Assembly (NCBI RefSeq): GCF_036669915.1
Contig: NC_089325.1
Location: forward strand, 8,340,859 to 8,404,858
Length of the DNA: 64,000 nt
DNA from: Pocillopora verrucosa
Taxonomy: Eukaryota > Cnidaria > Anthozoa > Scleractinia > Pocilloporidae
Direction: 5' to 3'
The notes below the pieces were generated by a model. That model saw nothing but the letters and a program-made list of their open reading frames with translations, was not told the origin of the DNA and did no database searches. A program made the position numbers and the translations under genes. Below are positions 47,532 through 58,409 of this stretch, one piece after another (position 1 is the stretch's first letter; every line of letters begins with the position of its first letter).

Positions 47532-50500
47532 ATGTAAGCTAGTGAAGTTATTTAAGTTAAGAGCTAATGGGGTAATATCTTCAAAATTTGTGTTTCTCTT
47601 TAGGGCAGAGTACTGGAAGTCGCAACCCAAAAAAATGTGCGAGTTTTGCAAGTGCTGGATCACTGACAACAAAGCAGTAAGATTTAGTATACGACTAATT
47701 AAAAGCTTGAAGAATCATTTGTTTAAATCGTAGTCTTGGTGAATAAAAGAAAAGGAACATTACAGTCGTCCTGATTATACATGGAATTGTTTGATGAGAC
47801 CCATGAAAAAGTCTGTATAGCCTGTGTGAAAGTGATGTTAACTTCTATATCTCAATTATTTGACTTCACAACGTCAGGATCAACATCAATGCCCTAAAAA
47901 GGCATATACAGTTTTATTCTACCTTCGTAACCAGTGTTTAAATTTGTTTCGTCAGATTACGACTGACAACGGATGCTTTCTAGTTTAAAAAAAGTGTTTT
48001 TTTACACTTGTCTTGTATTAAAAAATTGTCATAGAGGGGTGCCCACACAATAGGTTCTGTTTTCTTGTCCTCTTCTCTGTGAGGCTGAGAGCTGAAAGAA
48101 AGTTTCTTCTCTTTGGAAATTTGTAGAGTATAGAGTTTCATGAGAGGGGTAAGAAACACAAAGAAAATGTACAGAAAAGAATTCAAGAGGTAAGGGAGAT
48201 GTTGTGTGTTTGTTTCCATGATTTTACCCTCTGAATCTCCTGAGGATAAATCTTTGTTCTTGTACTCTTTGAAAGCCTATTTACTTATATAGAAATGCTC
48301 AAGTGACAAACACTGAGGTATAAAAACTTGTGCACTCATTAAAATTCCTCCTTGCTAAAAGCAGTCCACTATCAGGAAGAAATGGAAGGGTTAATCTCTT
48401 CCTTCTTCAGGTATACTGTTTGTTGTTGCTTGTCTTTGTTTTTGAAACTTCCTTGCCTTAAATCCTGCCAATATTTCATATGAAAGAGCTGATTAGAACA
48501 CAGAGCTGCTGTTGGACTTTTCTTTGCTCTGCTCACCAGGTTCAGAAGAAAGGCAAAGAAACCTCTCAGGCCCAGAAACAACTACTGATGGATTTAGAAG
48601 CCATTGAAGCAGTATGTAACATAGATATGCTCTGAATTCCTGCAAAGTAGCTTATATGTACCAGACCTTAAGACAATTACTTGATCAGAATACTTGAATC
48701 ACATCTTCTTATTTCCAATTTCCTTTGATCTCACTGCACATATTAATTGTTAAGATTTCTTGACTGAAAAATTGCTCCCACAGAGCTTAAATAGCTGTAA
48801 AGGCTGGTTTTCATGCTAAAAACAAGGATGTGCTTAAACAACATAAATAGAGGTATTAATCCATTGATTATAAAAAGTGTCCTGTTTCAATCTTCACTTA
48901 CCATCCAATCTGTAGACAGTACTTGGAAATGTATTTCCTACTGCATGATTGCCATCTTTGAGGCTGTTAAACTAGTGTTGTTTTAGATTTCAATTATGTC
49001 ATGTTATCTCCAATAGGCAGCACTGAAGGCGTATGAGAAAGACTTACACATTGAGCCATCAAAATCAAAGCCTGAATCGAACACAGAGTCACAAAAAACA
49101 CAAGCAAATGAAACTTGTTCCAAAGGTGAAAGCTCTGTTGGTAAGAACCCATGTGCAACACTCTCCTCAGAAACCCAAGTGTAATGTCCCATCAGGATGG
49201 GCCATAGATTTACAAAAGCTGAGGTTTTTTTTAGTGAGGGATTGTTTCTTGATGAACAACTTTTTTATAAGATTGTTGAGAAAGGTGTAGTAACATAACT
49301 ATAGGCCTCAATTGTCTGTTTATAGGATGTGTGATTTCTTATGAGGGACAAACACCCACTATGCATTGCAACCATGGTTGGAACATTGCTCAAGCACCAG
49401 AAGGCTATTACTATTATTACAACACAGCTACACAAGGTGAACAATCCATATTAAGAATTGTCTTTTTTTAAGAAGGTGCTAGATGTATCAAACAATACTT
49501 AAATGTAGTGTCAAAGCCCAACAATGATCAGTTCAAGTTGGCAAAAACTGGTTGATGGGTTCAGAAATATATAGTGCAAACCGTAAATGTTGAGATAAAA
49601 TGACTACTAAATTTATGGATTTATTATTGATAGGATTGATTTCTTAATTTTACAATTCATGATTCATTGACCACAAGAATGATTCCTTAAGTTTTGGAGT
49701 GATTGGTTGACTGATTGTTTGATTGATGGATTGATGGAATGACTGATTGAATGGTTGATTGACAGATTGATTGATGGACTGACTGGTTGATTGACAGATT
49801 GATTGATGGACTGACTGGTTGATTGACAGATTGATTGATGGACTGACTGATTGACAGATTGAATGATTGACTTCCTGATTGTGACTGATTGACTGAATGT
49901 ATTGCTTGATTTTGATCCTCAGCATCTCAGTGGGAATCCCCCAGTTGCTTATCGACTCCATCAAATCAGGACATGAGGTACGATAGCTAATTAATAAACT
50001 TTTGTACTTATAAATGATCATTTTTTTCTATCTGACTTGGTGATAGACTTCTGTATGAAGTTAGAAATGTGTTAATCATTTTTTGCTATTAATTGTCATT
50101 ATCATACATGTATCTCCTATATCCGCCCAAGAAATGCCAAGGAAGATAAAGCACCGAGCAAAGAGGATCAGACAAACTCTCAAAATGTAGGTATTGTACT
50201 AAACACTGTCCAGAATAATATGCATGTAGTTGGTTGAAAGCAAATTAACACTCTGCTTGTCTGTTCAGCCATAATTGACTCCTTAAACAAATCCATTTTC
50301 CGGCTCAGAAACTACATACTGTAATTTCCACTAACCATCCATGATTTCTCATCAAATAAATTGAGAATTAAACTTAATTGTGTTTCAGTTTTGACAATGC
50401 TATCACTACATGAATTTATTTAAATGGCAGAGGTGGTTATAAAAACAAGACACTTTCCCATTGGTCAAGGATTATGTAATATCTTACCATAACCTCCCCA

Positions 50501-51823
50501 TCTGAGGTGATTATTATAAATACTGAAGCACTTATTTTCAAAATGGCCTCTGCACATTATGTCCAATGTTGCTGACTTGACTGAAGGAAATGCAATTGCT
50601 TTGATGATCAGCTGTGAGTGAGTGATAGTTCTTGAAATTATTTCCTTCTCCAGGCTCAGTGAATTTCTAACAAAATCACTATACCTTCTTTGGAATCAGT
50701 CAACAATACTCACTTTGTCCTTGGCAAATAATTATTTAATGTGATCAGGTTTATAACACATTGTTCCTCGATATCATCCACAGTTCCAAATATGATTTAT
50801 TGTATTTAACTGTGAGCAGGTCCCTTTACGCAAGCAAAGAGCCATCTAAAATTATCCTTACTCCCAAAAGATACCATTTTGGCTTAGTTGGTGGTGGCAC
50901 TCAATTAGTGTCTGGGAGGTGTGTGTTCAAATCACATTAAAATCTGTATTTTTTGATGCCATTTCTTTAATTGCACTTCAATTGCAAGGATCATTGCCTT
51001 GTTTGTTATCAACCGCAAATCAAACTATCAATCATTTCTTTTAATTGTGGGCAAGTCTTATGGTGACTTTTGCTTTACTCACTGATATCTTTCCCTTAAT
51101 TATACCATGTTCTGAGATTATTTTCGAAATTTGCCTTTTTCCACACAGAAAATAGAAGAGAATCAAGTTCAGAGAGAGGAAAAGAAACAAGTAAAGAACT
51201 CTCCATATGGACAATGGACAACTGTCCAGACATTCGAACCTCCTCCCCAAACGTAAGTGTTATGTTGGTCAGCCATTCTTCATTGTGTCATCTTTGCGAT
51301 AGCTTGTGACAGTGGATAGCTAGACTCTAATTTTGAGGCTGTAGGAGTTGTAAAAAGAGGGAGTCTGGGCTCCAACTCTAAAGCCAAACAGATTCAGAAA
51401 TGAAACCAATTGGAATTGTTCACTCGCCTCTCCAGAATAGGCTCCAAATTACCTTCTGAAATACGAGTGACGCTTAATATTCATCTTCCTTTAGTCCTCA
51501 TTGATTCTATGAAGCTCTTTCAAATACTGATCTGTTTAAGTCCTAAATGTGACAGTTATCAATGTGTATTCAATGATATATATGGAAGCAGAAGAATTCC
51601 TTCTCTTTGCAGGGCGAAGATTGCTTCTGCCAGCGAAAGCGAGACTCAACAAACCACAACAATCGAACCAAACCCGACCGTAGTAAAATTCAAAGAACGA
51701 TCAACTCCAAAAATTACTTTCCGTTCAGTTGGCGACGGAAACGAAGTCGCCTTCAAGAAACGTAAACTCAACCCTGAGAAAAAGAGGAACATTCGACAAA
51801 CAGATCCTAATAAGGCCAGCTGA
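47532..51823 (+). CDS. WBP4: WBP4 (FBP21), spliceosome-associated zinc-finger/WW protein
   Basis: Exons: 47532-47533 (AT of the start codon), 47604-47676, 48127-48189, 48540-48611, 49017-49140, 49326-49436, 49923-49977, 50132-50186, 51149-51252, 51613-51823, giving about 289 aa. The start AEYWKSQPKKMCEFCKCWI and SIEFHERGKKHKENVQKRI form the matrin/U1-C-type C2H2 zinc finger characteristic of WBP4. A WW domain (GWNIAQAPEGYYYYYNTATQ, then ASQWESP) follows, and the C-terminus FKKRKLNPEKKRNIRQ is also conserved. WBP4 binds proline-rich splicing factors and is a U5/B-complex spliceosome component. Only one WW domain is visible, whereas vertebrate WBP4 has two, and the protein is shorter than the about 376 aa vertebrate form. 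AATAAA at 51873-51878 is the likely polyA signal. Confidence 0.92.
49690..49910. repeat. GATT-rich minisatellite in a WBP4 intron
   Basis: A unit of about 36 bp containing TTGATTGACAGATTGATTGA and GGACTGACTGG is repeated about three times (49760-49860). It is flanked by degenerate GATTGATT-type copies spanning about 220 bp. A minus-strand ORF through it (NQSVNQSI-type) is a composition artefact. Confidence 0.85.
50880..50940 (+). repeat. tRNA-derived SINE head in a WBP4 intron
   Basis: TGGCTTAGTTGG (50880-50891) matches the RNA polymerase III A-box consensus, and GTGTTCAAATC (50923-50933) is a B-box-like element at tRNA-like spacing. There is no complete cloverleaf, so this is likely a SINE fragment or tRNA pseudogene. 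Confidence 0.45.
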
Positions 51824-52540
51824 TACTCGATTTTGATCCCATTAAACTGTCAAGGAACTATGAAGAATCAGCAATAAATTACGTCTGTCAATTAATACAC
51901 AGACTGAATGTCTAGTGATAACGGATCCACCGTGGGATGAGAAGATCATATTGGTATTATAATATGCTGCTAAGGGCTTAGATCTACCTATACAAGCAGG
52001 CTAGGTTATCTTTGATATGCTCAAATACCTGAGACAAACCCCTTAAAAGCATTACCAATTATTGTTTATAAACACAGACGCGAATCATACCCACCAGAAG
52101 GGTTTATTGACAACGTTTGTATCCCAGACTAGCCTCTGATACTTCTTGACTTAATAAATGTTTGAGTTTGCTTAAACAAATTGCATGAGATTTACGTCTT
52201 ACATGAAGATTTCGAAAAGGGAAACAAAGTTTGATGCATACTTATTGTTAGACCAAGCCGAGAGGGCACATCAGCACTTAAGATATTAACTGATTGACCC
52301 TAGGAAAATTGTCTGAAGTGCTGAAGAGAGCGTGATTAGATCTGTAAAGTAAAGAACTTGTTTGGTTTTGACACCAGCCAAGGAGATACAGCACTCGCAC
52401 CTAATCTACTTAGGACAAGTCAACTAATCTGTGAAGTAAGATTGATGCTTAGCAACGAGATAACATAACATAAATATCTTGGTACTTGACGTGATAAATA
52501 GCGCCCTCGAAACAGTGAAAACAAAGCACAGAATAATTCG
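51824..52540. other. WBP4 3' UTR and GPCR upstream region
   Basis: AATAAA at 51873-51878 probably ends WBP4. The remainder should contain the GPCR promoter and 5' UTR. No other feature was recognised. Confidence 0.45.
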
Positions 52541-53533
52541 ATGGCGAGCGATTTGGAGTTCAAAGATGATGGCAACGAGACGATGGAAGAAGAATTGATG
52601 AACGGATTTTCTGTCCACTTTGATATCTATCCTGTCATTGTTGCAGTATTGATAGTCATCGCCAATGCCACCGCTCTGATCCTGATTCTTCGTAGAAAGA
52701 AACTCCAAACTGTGAGCAATGGTATATCAGCAAGCTTAGCAGTGAGTGATTTTTTGGCTGGTGCGGTAGGGATACCTTTGTACCTGGCCTGTAATGTCAC
52801 TCACACTCCATCGTGGTGCCTCTCTAGCGCTGCCTTCTGGAGGTTTGTATCCGTCTCTACAGTTCTGCATTTGACTATTTTGACGTTGCATCTGTTTGCC
52901 ACAGTGGTTCACGCTTTAAGATATGATTCCCTCTCAAGGCAAAGAGTTTCTGTCTGTCTGGTATGCGCCTGTTGGGTCTGTGCTGCCTTTGTGTCTCTTA
53001 TTCAGCTGTCTTGGATCATCTATCCGGACGACAATTATTATGAGCACAAGCTTCGAGTTCACCGAATTTACTCCATCGTTGTGATGATCCTCTTCCTCGC
53101 TGTACCGTTGGTTACGATGGTTTATTGCTACACACGTATTTTTGCTCTTGTTCGCTTGTACAGAGTGGAGAAACAGGCACAGCTACGGAAGGTCCGCTCT
53201 CTTGACGACAACCAAAACCAAACGTTCCCTAATGTTGCATTGAAGTGGAAAGTCGCTGTGGTGTTTGCAAGCATGTTAGCCGTGTTCCTCATTTGTTGGA
53301 CGCCATACTTCATCCTGGAACTTATGGAGGACGGTGAAACTCTGGAGTCATTACCTTTTGGGGCAGTGTATTTCATGTTTTACTACACAAGATTCACTGC
53401 CTCCGCGATCAACCCAGTCATTTTGGTTCTGGGAAAGCGCGATTTCCGATCTGCCCTCTACGAATGTTTAAGGTGTTGTCTTACCTCAAAGAAAAACAAA
53501 CGGGCTCGTGGAACAATCGATTTTCTCGTTTAA
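52541..53533 (+). CDS. Class A (rhodopsin-like) GPCR, intronless, orphan
   Basis: A 330-codon single exon with seven hydrophobic segments. TM1 holds VIVAVLIVIANATALILIL, TM2 LAVSDFLAGAVG (Asp2.50), TM6 FLICWTPYF (the CWxP toggle) and TM7 SAINPVILVL. An N-glycosylation site (NET at residue 12) lies in the short N-terminus, and the tail ends with KKNKRARGTIDFLV after a CLRCCL palmitoylation-like site. The DRY position at the end of TM3 reads HLF (LTLHLFATVVHALRY), and NPxxY reads NPVIL. The TM3 cysteine (SWC, position 3.25) is present but no partner Cys is visible in ECL2. Ligand unknown. Intronless class A receptors are commonly expanded in cnidarians. Loss of the DRY and NPxxY residues suggests unusual activation or coupling. 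Confidence 0.9.
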   Translation: MASDLEFKDDGNETMEEELMNGFSVHFDIYPVIVAVLIVIANATALILILRRKKLQTVSNGISASLAVSDFLAGAVGIPLYLACNVTHTPSWCLSSAAFWRFVSVSTVLHLTILTLHLFATVVHALRYDSLSRQRVSVCLVCACWVCAAFVSLIQLSWIIYPDDNYYEHKLRVHRIYSIVVMILFLAVPLVTMVYCYTRIFALVRLYRVEKQAQLRKVRSLDDNQNQTFPNVALKWKVAVVFASMLAVFLICWTPYFILELMEDGETLESLPFGAVYFMFYYTRFTASAINPVILVLGKRDFRSALYECLRCCLTSKKNKRARGTIDFLV

Positions 53534-55989
53534 AACGATAAAGCGACTTAGACAAGAATTGAAGCGTAGAAAGGTGATGACTGATCAGAACAAACGGGTT
53601 TGAATTAGTTGTTAAGTGCTGGTAGATGTTAAATCTCCTAACTAGCGAGGACAAATTGTTGATAACAATCTCGAAATATGATCAAAAACAGCGTGTAACA
53701 ATAGTTTGAATTATAAGCTGAGAACTCTGGAGGGTCCCACATTCATGAAGAAATTAGGTTGTTCATTAAGGATCTACCACACATTTTATGACGTCATAAC
53801 GGTAGTAGTTGCATTCCATTTACGTTGCTTGGTTGAAGTTATGTTTGATTCTCCCAAATGCAACGGGATTACTTTTCTCCTTAATTAAATTTTTAACCTC
53901 AAATCGAATTAGCACATTTTTCTAATTTTCCGTGATTTAACAGCATACTCTCACGTACAACTGTACACGCGACCGAAATTGAAAATTTTAACCAAAAATA
54001 ATTCAGTTACCGCTTGAAAGTAGCGATTCTTCAGTGTCATCGGAGATTTGACTTTGTATCACACGGTGCAATAGATGACAGTGGCACTGTTCAAATTTTG
54101 CTGTGGTAAAATCACAACTTGAACCCCAACCATTCTGGTGGCTGTACCCTTTTTTAACAACCGAGAATTACATTTTCTTTTCAGGAAAAAACGCCGGTAC
54201 AAATGAAATTTAATTTATGGGATTGCAAATTAGAGGTTTATGTGCTGGTATGAATTTCTGTGATATTTGATATTAATTGGTTTCGCTGTTAAGTCGCTGA
54301 ATCGGAGGACATGCTTGTTTGCGACGGTCTCTCTCTAGCTGGAGGAATTATCTTTCTTCAAGATTACAAATGGTGAGTGGCCACTTATTGTGTAGGTCTG
54401 GATTGCCAAGTCTGAAATTCTCCACCTCTAACTCACAGATATATCGATTTATTCTCATTGAAAAATCAAAAATTTATTATACAGAAAAATACAAATTACC
54501 AGCGCAAAACTTGAACTGAAATACTAAGCAACCTTTAAGAAACCCTCTTAAAGAATAATTAACTGTTCAGAAGTCTTAAAAAAAGGGACAGCCCCGTGTT
54601 TGGTTCGGCACCAAAGCTCCTTAACGCAGTGCATAACTTTAAACGATTTTCATATCAGTTTCAAAACGGAGTTTACCAAAATTTCAAACACTGTTGAAGA
54701 TAGTTATTGTCAAAATAGTTTGGTGAAAAAGATATACTTTGATAGAAACATAATCCCACTTGGACCTAGCGGTCTCTCCTTTCCGCAGAACCAGAAGAAC
54801 TTTCATTATTAATAATGATAGTAAAAATAATAATAATAATAATAATGGTTTATTAGCGTATCCATCGGAGGGGCGGCTCTTCTATGCTACAAACTACTGA
54901 CTAGTTAAATTAAAAATCTATCATTATTACAAAATTGCTAATACTGCAAACTGCATTTTGCATATAAAAATTATTTAAGGCTTCTATCTAAGGATTACCT
55001 TAAATATTTAAAGGGTGACCATGGCTAACTGATATAATTATATGCAAATACTAGCTATGGCATTAAAAGCGACGATCAGCTTTCTTACTAAATATGGCTG
55101 ATTATTCTTGTAAGTTTATTTCCGCTTTCGCTGGTGAAAAAAAAAAAATGGAAGCGAGTTTGCACAATTTCTAGTTCATGTCATTTTTGACAGGCAGCCA
55201 GCCCAATTTCAAAATATCCGACAAGTCTGCATATTTGCCAGTGACGAAACTGGCAGTTGCTCGGAGTGTAATGTATGTTTATTTAAACGGTATGATTGCA
55301 AAAACTAAGGATACAAAGTACCCACTTGATAAAACAATATAAAGAACGCAAACATCTTAAATTGATGAGCATGAAGGGTGCGACTTAACTGCTCTCTGGG
55401 CGCGTTAAGCACATTAACGTAATAAGTGATTTACTTTGCACATTCCCTCTGGCGAATCTTTTTATCTTTTTCATGCTTAACCGATCACTCAAAACAAATG
55501 CAAACCAAAATATACTTATATATACAATTCATGTTGCGCTCATTGCAGGCCTCTGAGCGGATTTCAATATAGCAGAGAAAAATATCTAATCTACTTTCTA
55601 CAATATTACACATTTCATAGTTCTGTGTGGATAAAACCTAAAAACAACAACTCTAAGAAATTGCAAAAAAAGTGTGAAAACTTCTGAAGTTAGCATGTGT
55701 CTGGTAAAAATCACAGGACTGACCTTTATAATGAACCAAAGATTCGGTGTAACTATGCACATAAAGCAATTTTGAACCCTAACAATCTCAGGTTTATAAA
55801 AATTCTGCGTAGACCGAAAATTCAGTGACATAATTTAACATTTTAATTACACCAAGATATTAAAGAATGACCAGATTGTCAGAAAAACTTGACATGAGCA
55901 TTTCGTAACACCTCACATAAATTTGATCAATCCTAATAGACGGAAGTTATAAAGTCGTTAACAAAAGCAAGATTAATACGAGAAAGTTT
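53534..55989. other. Intergenic region, 2.5 kb, with an AAT microsatellite
   Basis: No gene was recognised. An (AAT)n microsatellite lies at about 54825-54846. The short ORFs at 54319-54519 and 54600-54812 have no coding signature. The strongly AT-rich part near 55500-55980 probably holds the 3' UTR of the following minus-strand gene. Confidence 0.5.
54825..54846. repeat. (AAT)n microsatellite
   Basis: About seven AAT/ATA units in a row, within a longer A/T-rich patch. Confidence 0.85.
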
Positions 55990-57597
55990 TCAAGTAAACG
56001 GCATCTTACAGGGCTGGTTAAGGACTTCTTTATAACGAGCACGAAATAACACTAAGAGACAAAAGCTATTCCATACAGCGATTGGAAATGTATTTACAAG
56101 CGCTAACAATATGTGTCTTTTCCATTTTCTTCGCCAAACAGCCATCACAGCCACATTCTGATAACGAGTCTCGATCGCAAGAGACACACTGGTGAAAAAC
56201 CACTCAATTACCAGTTGAACTGAAGTGTGAACTGCGAAGGTCTTTAGCAACCAAATTATAGAGTTATTTCCAACGAATACAAAATCATGCAAGTATCTTA
56301 GTCCGTTTACATACACCACAGCAACAGATTCAGACAACATACTCAAGATGATGATATCAGCCATGAGTCGTTCGCGACGAGGTGTGCGAAAACTCCCCCA
56401 AGGAGCCAATTTCTTTTTCCACAACACATGGAGAACATGATCAACCAACGCCATGATGCTTCTTTCAATGACTTCTGCAACTCCGTGAATAACTCCAAGA
56501 ATGGCGATAGTCCGGAGATGGTCCAGATCTGCTTGTAAAGCTCGAAAGATAATCGCTGAGCAGTAGTAGAGAGGCGCCAATAACACATAAGAGTATCCTG
56601 GATGAGTAATGTTCCATAATCGTTGAACACAGATTCTTGATATTACCTTTAAGGCGACCCCCAAGAGGGGTGAAAATAATGCAATTATCAGTCTGCCTGT
56701 GTCTTTTTGTTTGAGATACGTTCTATAAAGAATATCCGAAAAAAACATTCCAGAAATAAGGGGCAAGCAAAATGGCACTATCATTTTACACAATAAACCT
56801 GTCAGTCTTGGACGCGGGCAGAACTGCCTCCCGACAATATATAATTGCAAACATATACTGGTGATGCAACACGCATATATTGGAATTTGCAATTCAGTGG
56901 CTGACGCATAATAAGGCTTTCCAATAGCTTGAAGAGAAAAGCGATAACTAATGTCCAAACAATACGCTACAAAGCTTACCAGAATCAGCTTTTTCTTTAT
57001 TCCTTTAAGCTGATACGGACGAAAAAGAAACAGGAGTGTAACAAAGATCCAGAAGTAGTAGAAACTAACGGATATCGCATCAGAAATCGTTTTGATCCAT
57101 TGCACGCGAATTGGAATTGACGAGATGTTGTAATCCTGACATTGAAGAATTGTTTTATAACTGACAAAGGAGATTTGTAGGTAAACCATGGCAATTAACA
57201 TAGCTGCAAGAAACGAAATCAACGCTCCAAAGCACATCGATTTACAAACTGTCTGTGGAAAGGATGGACGAAGACGTTTCCAAGCCATTCCTTCCTCCTT
57301 AACGTTCTGATCTACCCTTGTCTCCCCACTGTCTTCTGGTAAGAACGCGTTTATAACCTGGACATTAATGTTATGTGCGAAAAAGTTCGAGTTTGTGGCC
57401 TCTCTGTCGCTGTACTCTTGGTATATCAGTTCATCAACAGGCTCTTTATACCATTCTCTACCTGTGCTTAGCAGTGGATCGTAGCCAAAAGACTCTGTCG
57501 TGAATTCAGGTTCTTCTGGGTTGTAGTGTTCTGTAACGCTGCGCGTGAGGCGATACACGATCTGACCAAAAACCTCTATCAGTGTACTGGTAGCCAT
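55990..57597 (-). CDS. Multipass membrane protein of unknown family
   Basis: An uninterrupted 535-codon ORF starting MATSTLIEVFGQIVYRLTRS. The first 110 residues are soluble, acidic and probably cytosolic. Then come about nine or ten hydrophobic segments, for example ALISFLAAMLIAMVYLQISF, FYYFWIFVTLLFLF, IVPFCLPLISGMFF and ILLALVNTFPIAVWNSFCLL. Loops are basic (PYQLKGIKKK, GSFRTPRRERL), consistent with an inside orientation. I do not recognise the family; it does not show GPCR, SLC or channel signatures that I can name. A GTAAGA at the last codons could be a splice donor, so the C-terminus may extend. A decayed copy of its 5' end lies directly upstream, suggesting local duplication. Confidence 0.72.
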   Translation of the reverse strand: MATSTLIEVFGQIVYRLTRSVTEHYNPEEPEFTTESFGYDPLLSTGREWYKEPVDELIYQEYSDREATNSNFFAHNINVQVINAFLPEDSGETRVDQNVKEEGMAWKRLRPSFPQTVCKSMCFGALISFLAAMLIAMVYLQISFVSYKTILQCQDYNISSIPIRVQWIKTISDAISVSFYYFWIFVTLLFLFRPYQLKGIKKKLILVSFVAYCLDISYRFSLQAIGKPYYASATELQIPIYACCITSICLQLYIVGRQFCPRPRLTGLLCKMIVPFCLPLISGMFFSDILYRTYLKQKDTGRLIIALFSPLLGVALKVISRICVQRLWNITHPGYSYVLLAPLYYCSAIIFRALQADLDHLRTIAILGVIHGVAEVIERSIMALVDHVLHVLWKKKLAPWGSFRTPRRERLMADIIILSMLSESVAVVYVNGLRYLHDFVFVGNNSIIWLLKTFAVHTSVQLVIEWFFTSVSLAIETRYQNVAVMAVWRRKWKRHILLALVNTFPIAVWNSFCLLVLFRARYKEVLNQPCKMPFT

Positions 57598-57639
57598 CCT
57601 TCCTTTGTGTGAAAAATGTCTTCCACAGCAATATCACCG

Positions 57640-57810
57640 ATCATACATCCACACTCGGATCGGAGGAGGTCCTTCCGGGTCGTAGAAAGCTGGTACGCTG
57701 CACGTGTAATGAAACAGTCTTGACCAAACACCTCTAAAAGTGTACTGCTTACTATTTCACCTTCATATGAACAACATCTTCCAAAGCGATACGGTGTTGT
57801 AATCACAATT
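57640..57810 (-). pseudogene. Decayed tandem duplicate of the 5' end of the membrane-protein gene
   Basis: The minus-strand reading STLLEVFGQDCFITRAAY parallels STLIEVFGQIVYRLTRSV of the downstream gene. The similarity continues into the 5' UTR (CATCTTCCAAAGCGAT against TGTCTTCCACAGCAAT) at an offset of about 158 bp. The copy lacks the equivalent ATG and its reading frame diverges after about 35 codons, so it is a relic and not a functional exon. Confidence 0.6.
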
Positions 57811-58150
57811 CGAACAAATTACCGAGATATAATTGTCTTACCAAAACTGTACGGCCGCCGCATCTTCATCGTGTTAATTCTCCGCGATGAAAGCGTAAAG
57901 GCACTGTACGCTGTATTTTATGACGTCTTGACTGGTCAGAGCTGCCAACAAAAATCATTAAGAAAAACGAGAATTAGAATTAACCACTTTCCACATATCG
58001 TGTCAGCGTGAAACTGAAAATTCAAGATGGCACATCGCCAGTAAAACAAGATGAAACGAAAGCCGTAATTTACTGAAAACATTTTTGAGTTATTTTTTTT
58101 AATAACAAAAAAAACGTCTATGTTAGCGTATAGAGAGTGGTATGTTACTC

Positions 58151-58236
58151 GCACCAATCAGATTGTTTAGGGTATGTACCTCGCACCAATCAGATCGCCG
58201 CATTAGGGTATGTATCTCGCACCAATCAGAGCGTCG
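58151..58236. promoter_or_regulatory. Three tandem CCAAT boxes (CTCGCACCAATCAGA)
   Basis: CCAAT occurs at 58154-58158, 58186-58190 and 58222-58226. Each lies inside a near-identical CTCGCACCAATCAGA, and the second and third copies are each preceded by TAGGGTATGTA. Spacing is 32 and 36 bp. Such arrays bind NF-Y. They lie about 560 bp upstream of the membrane-protein gene and could instead drive an unannotated plus-strand transcript. The ORF at 58137-58409 running through the array is not considered a gene. Confidence 0.5.
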
Positions 58237-58409
58237 TTTTCGTTCTTTGGTTTGAGAGGTATTCAAATTTCAACGAAGTAAGAGGGGATTCGGAGAGAGC
58301 GGTTCGTAAAATGGATTCATCTTTTAGAATGAGAAATGTTAGCTTTTCTGTGTTTTTAACGTGTATTTTACCGCGCTTTATGAGAAATGCGACACTACTG
58401 GACAGATGA

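Noticed and set aside
47245-47733. 162-codon plus-strand ORF across the WBP4 5' region
   Set aside because: Only the AEYWKSQPKK... part is conserved. The rest is upstream sequence, a 70-bp intron and intron read-through after the GTAAGA donor.
49690-49910. CRISPR-like array
   Set aside because: The repeats are contiguous without unique spacers, and the context is an animal intron.
49650-50021. Minus-strand ORF rich in NQSVNQSI repeats
   Set aside because: It is the translation of the GATT-rich minisatellite in a WBP4 intron and has no start context or splice support.
40863-50940. Functional tRNA genes at the A/B-box sites
   Set aside because: No complete cloverleaf or acceptor stem could be formed by eye; SINE or pseudogene heads are more likely.
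58137-58409. 90-codon plus-strand ORF with repeated PRTNQ/SRTNQ
   Set aside because: The repeats are simply the three CCAAT-box units read as protein.
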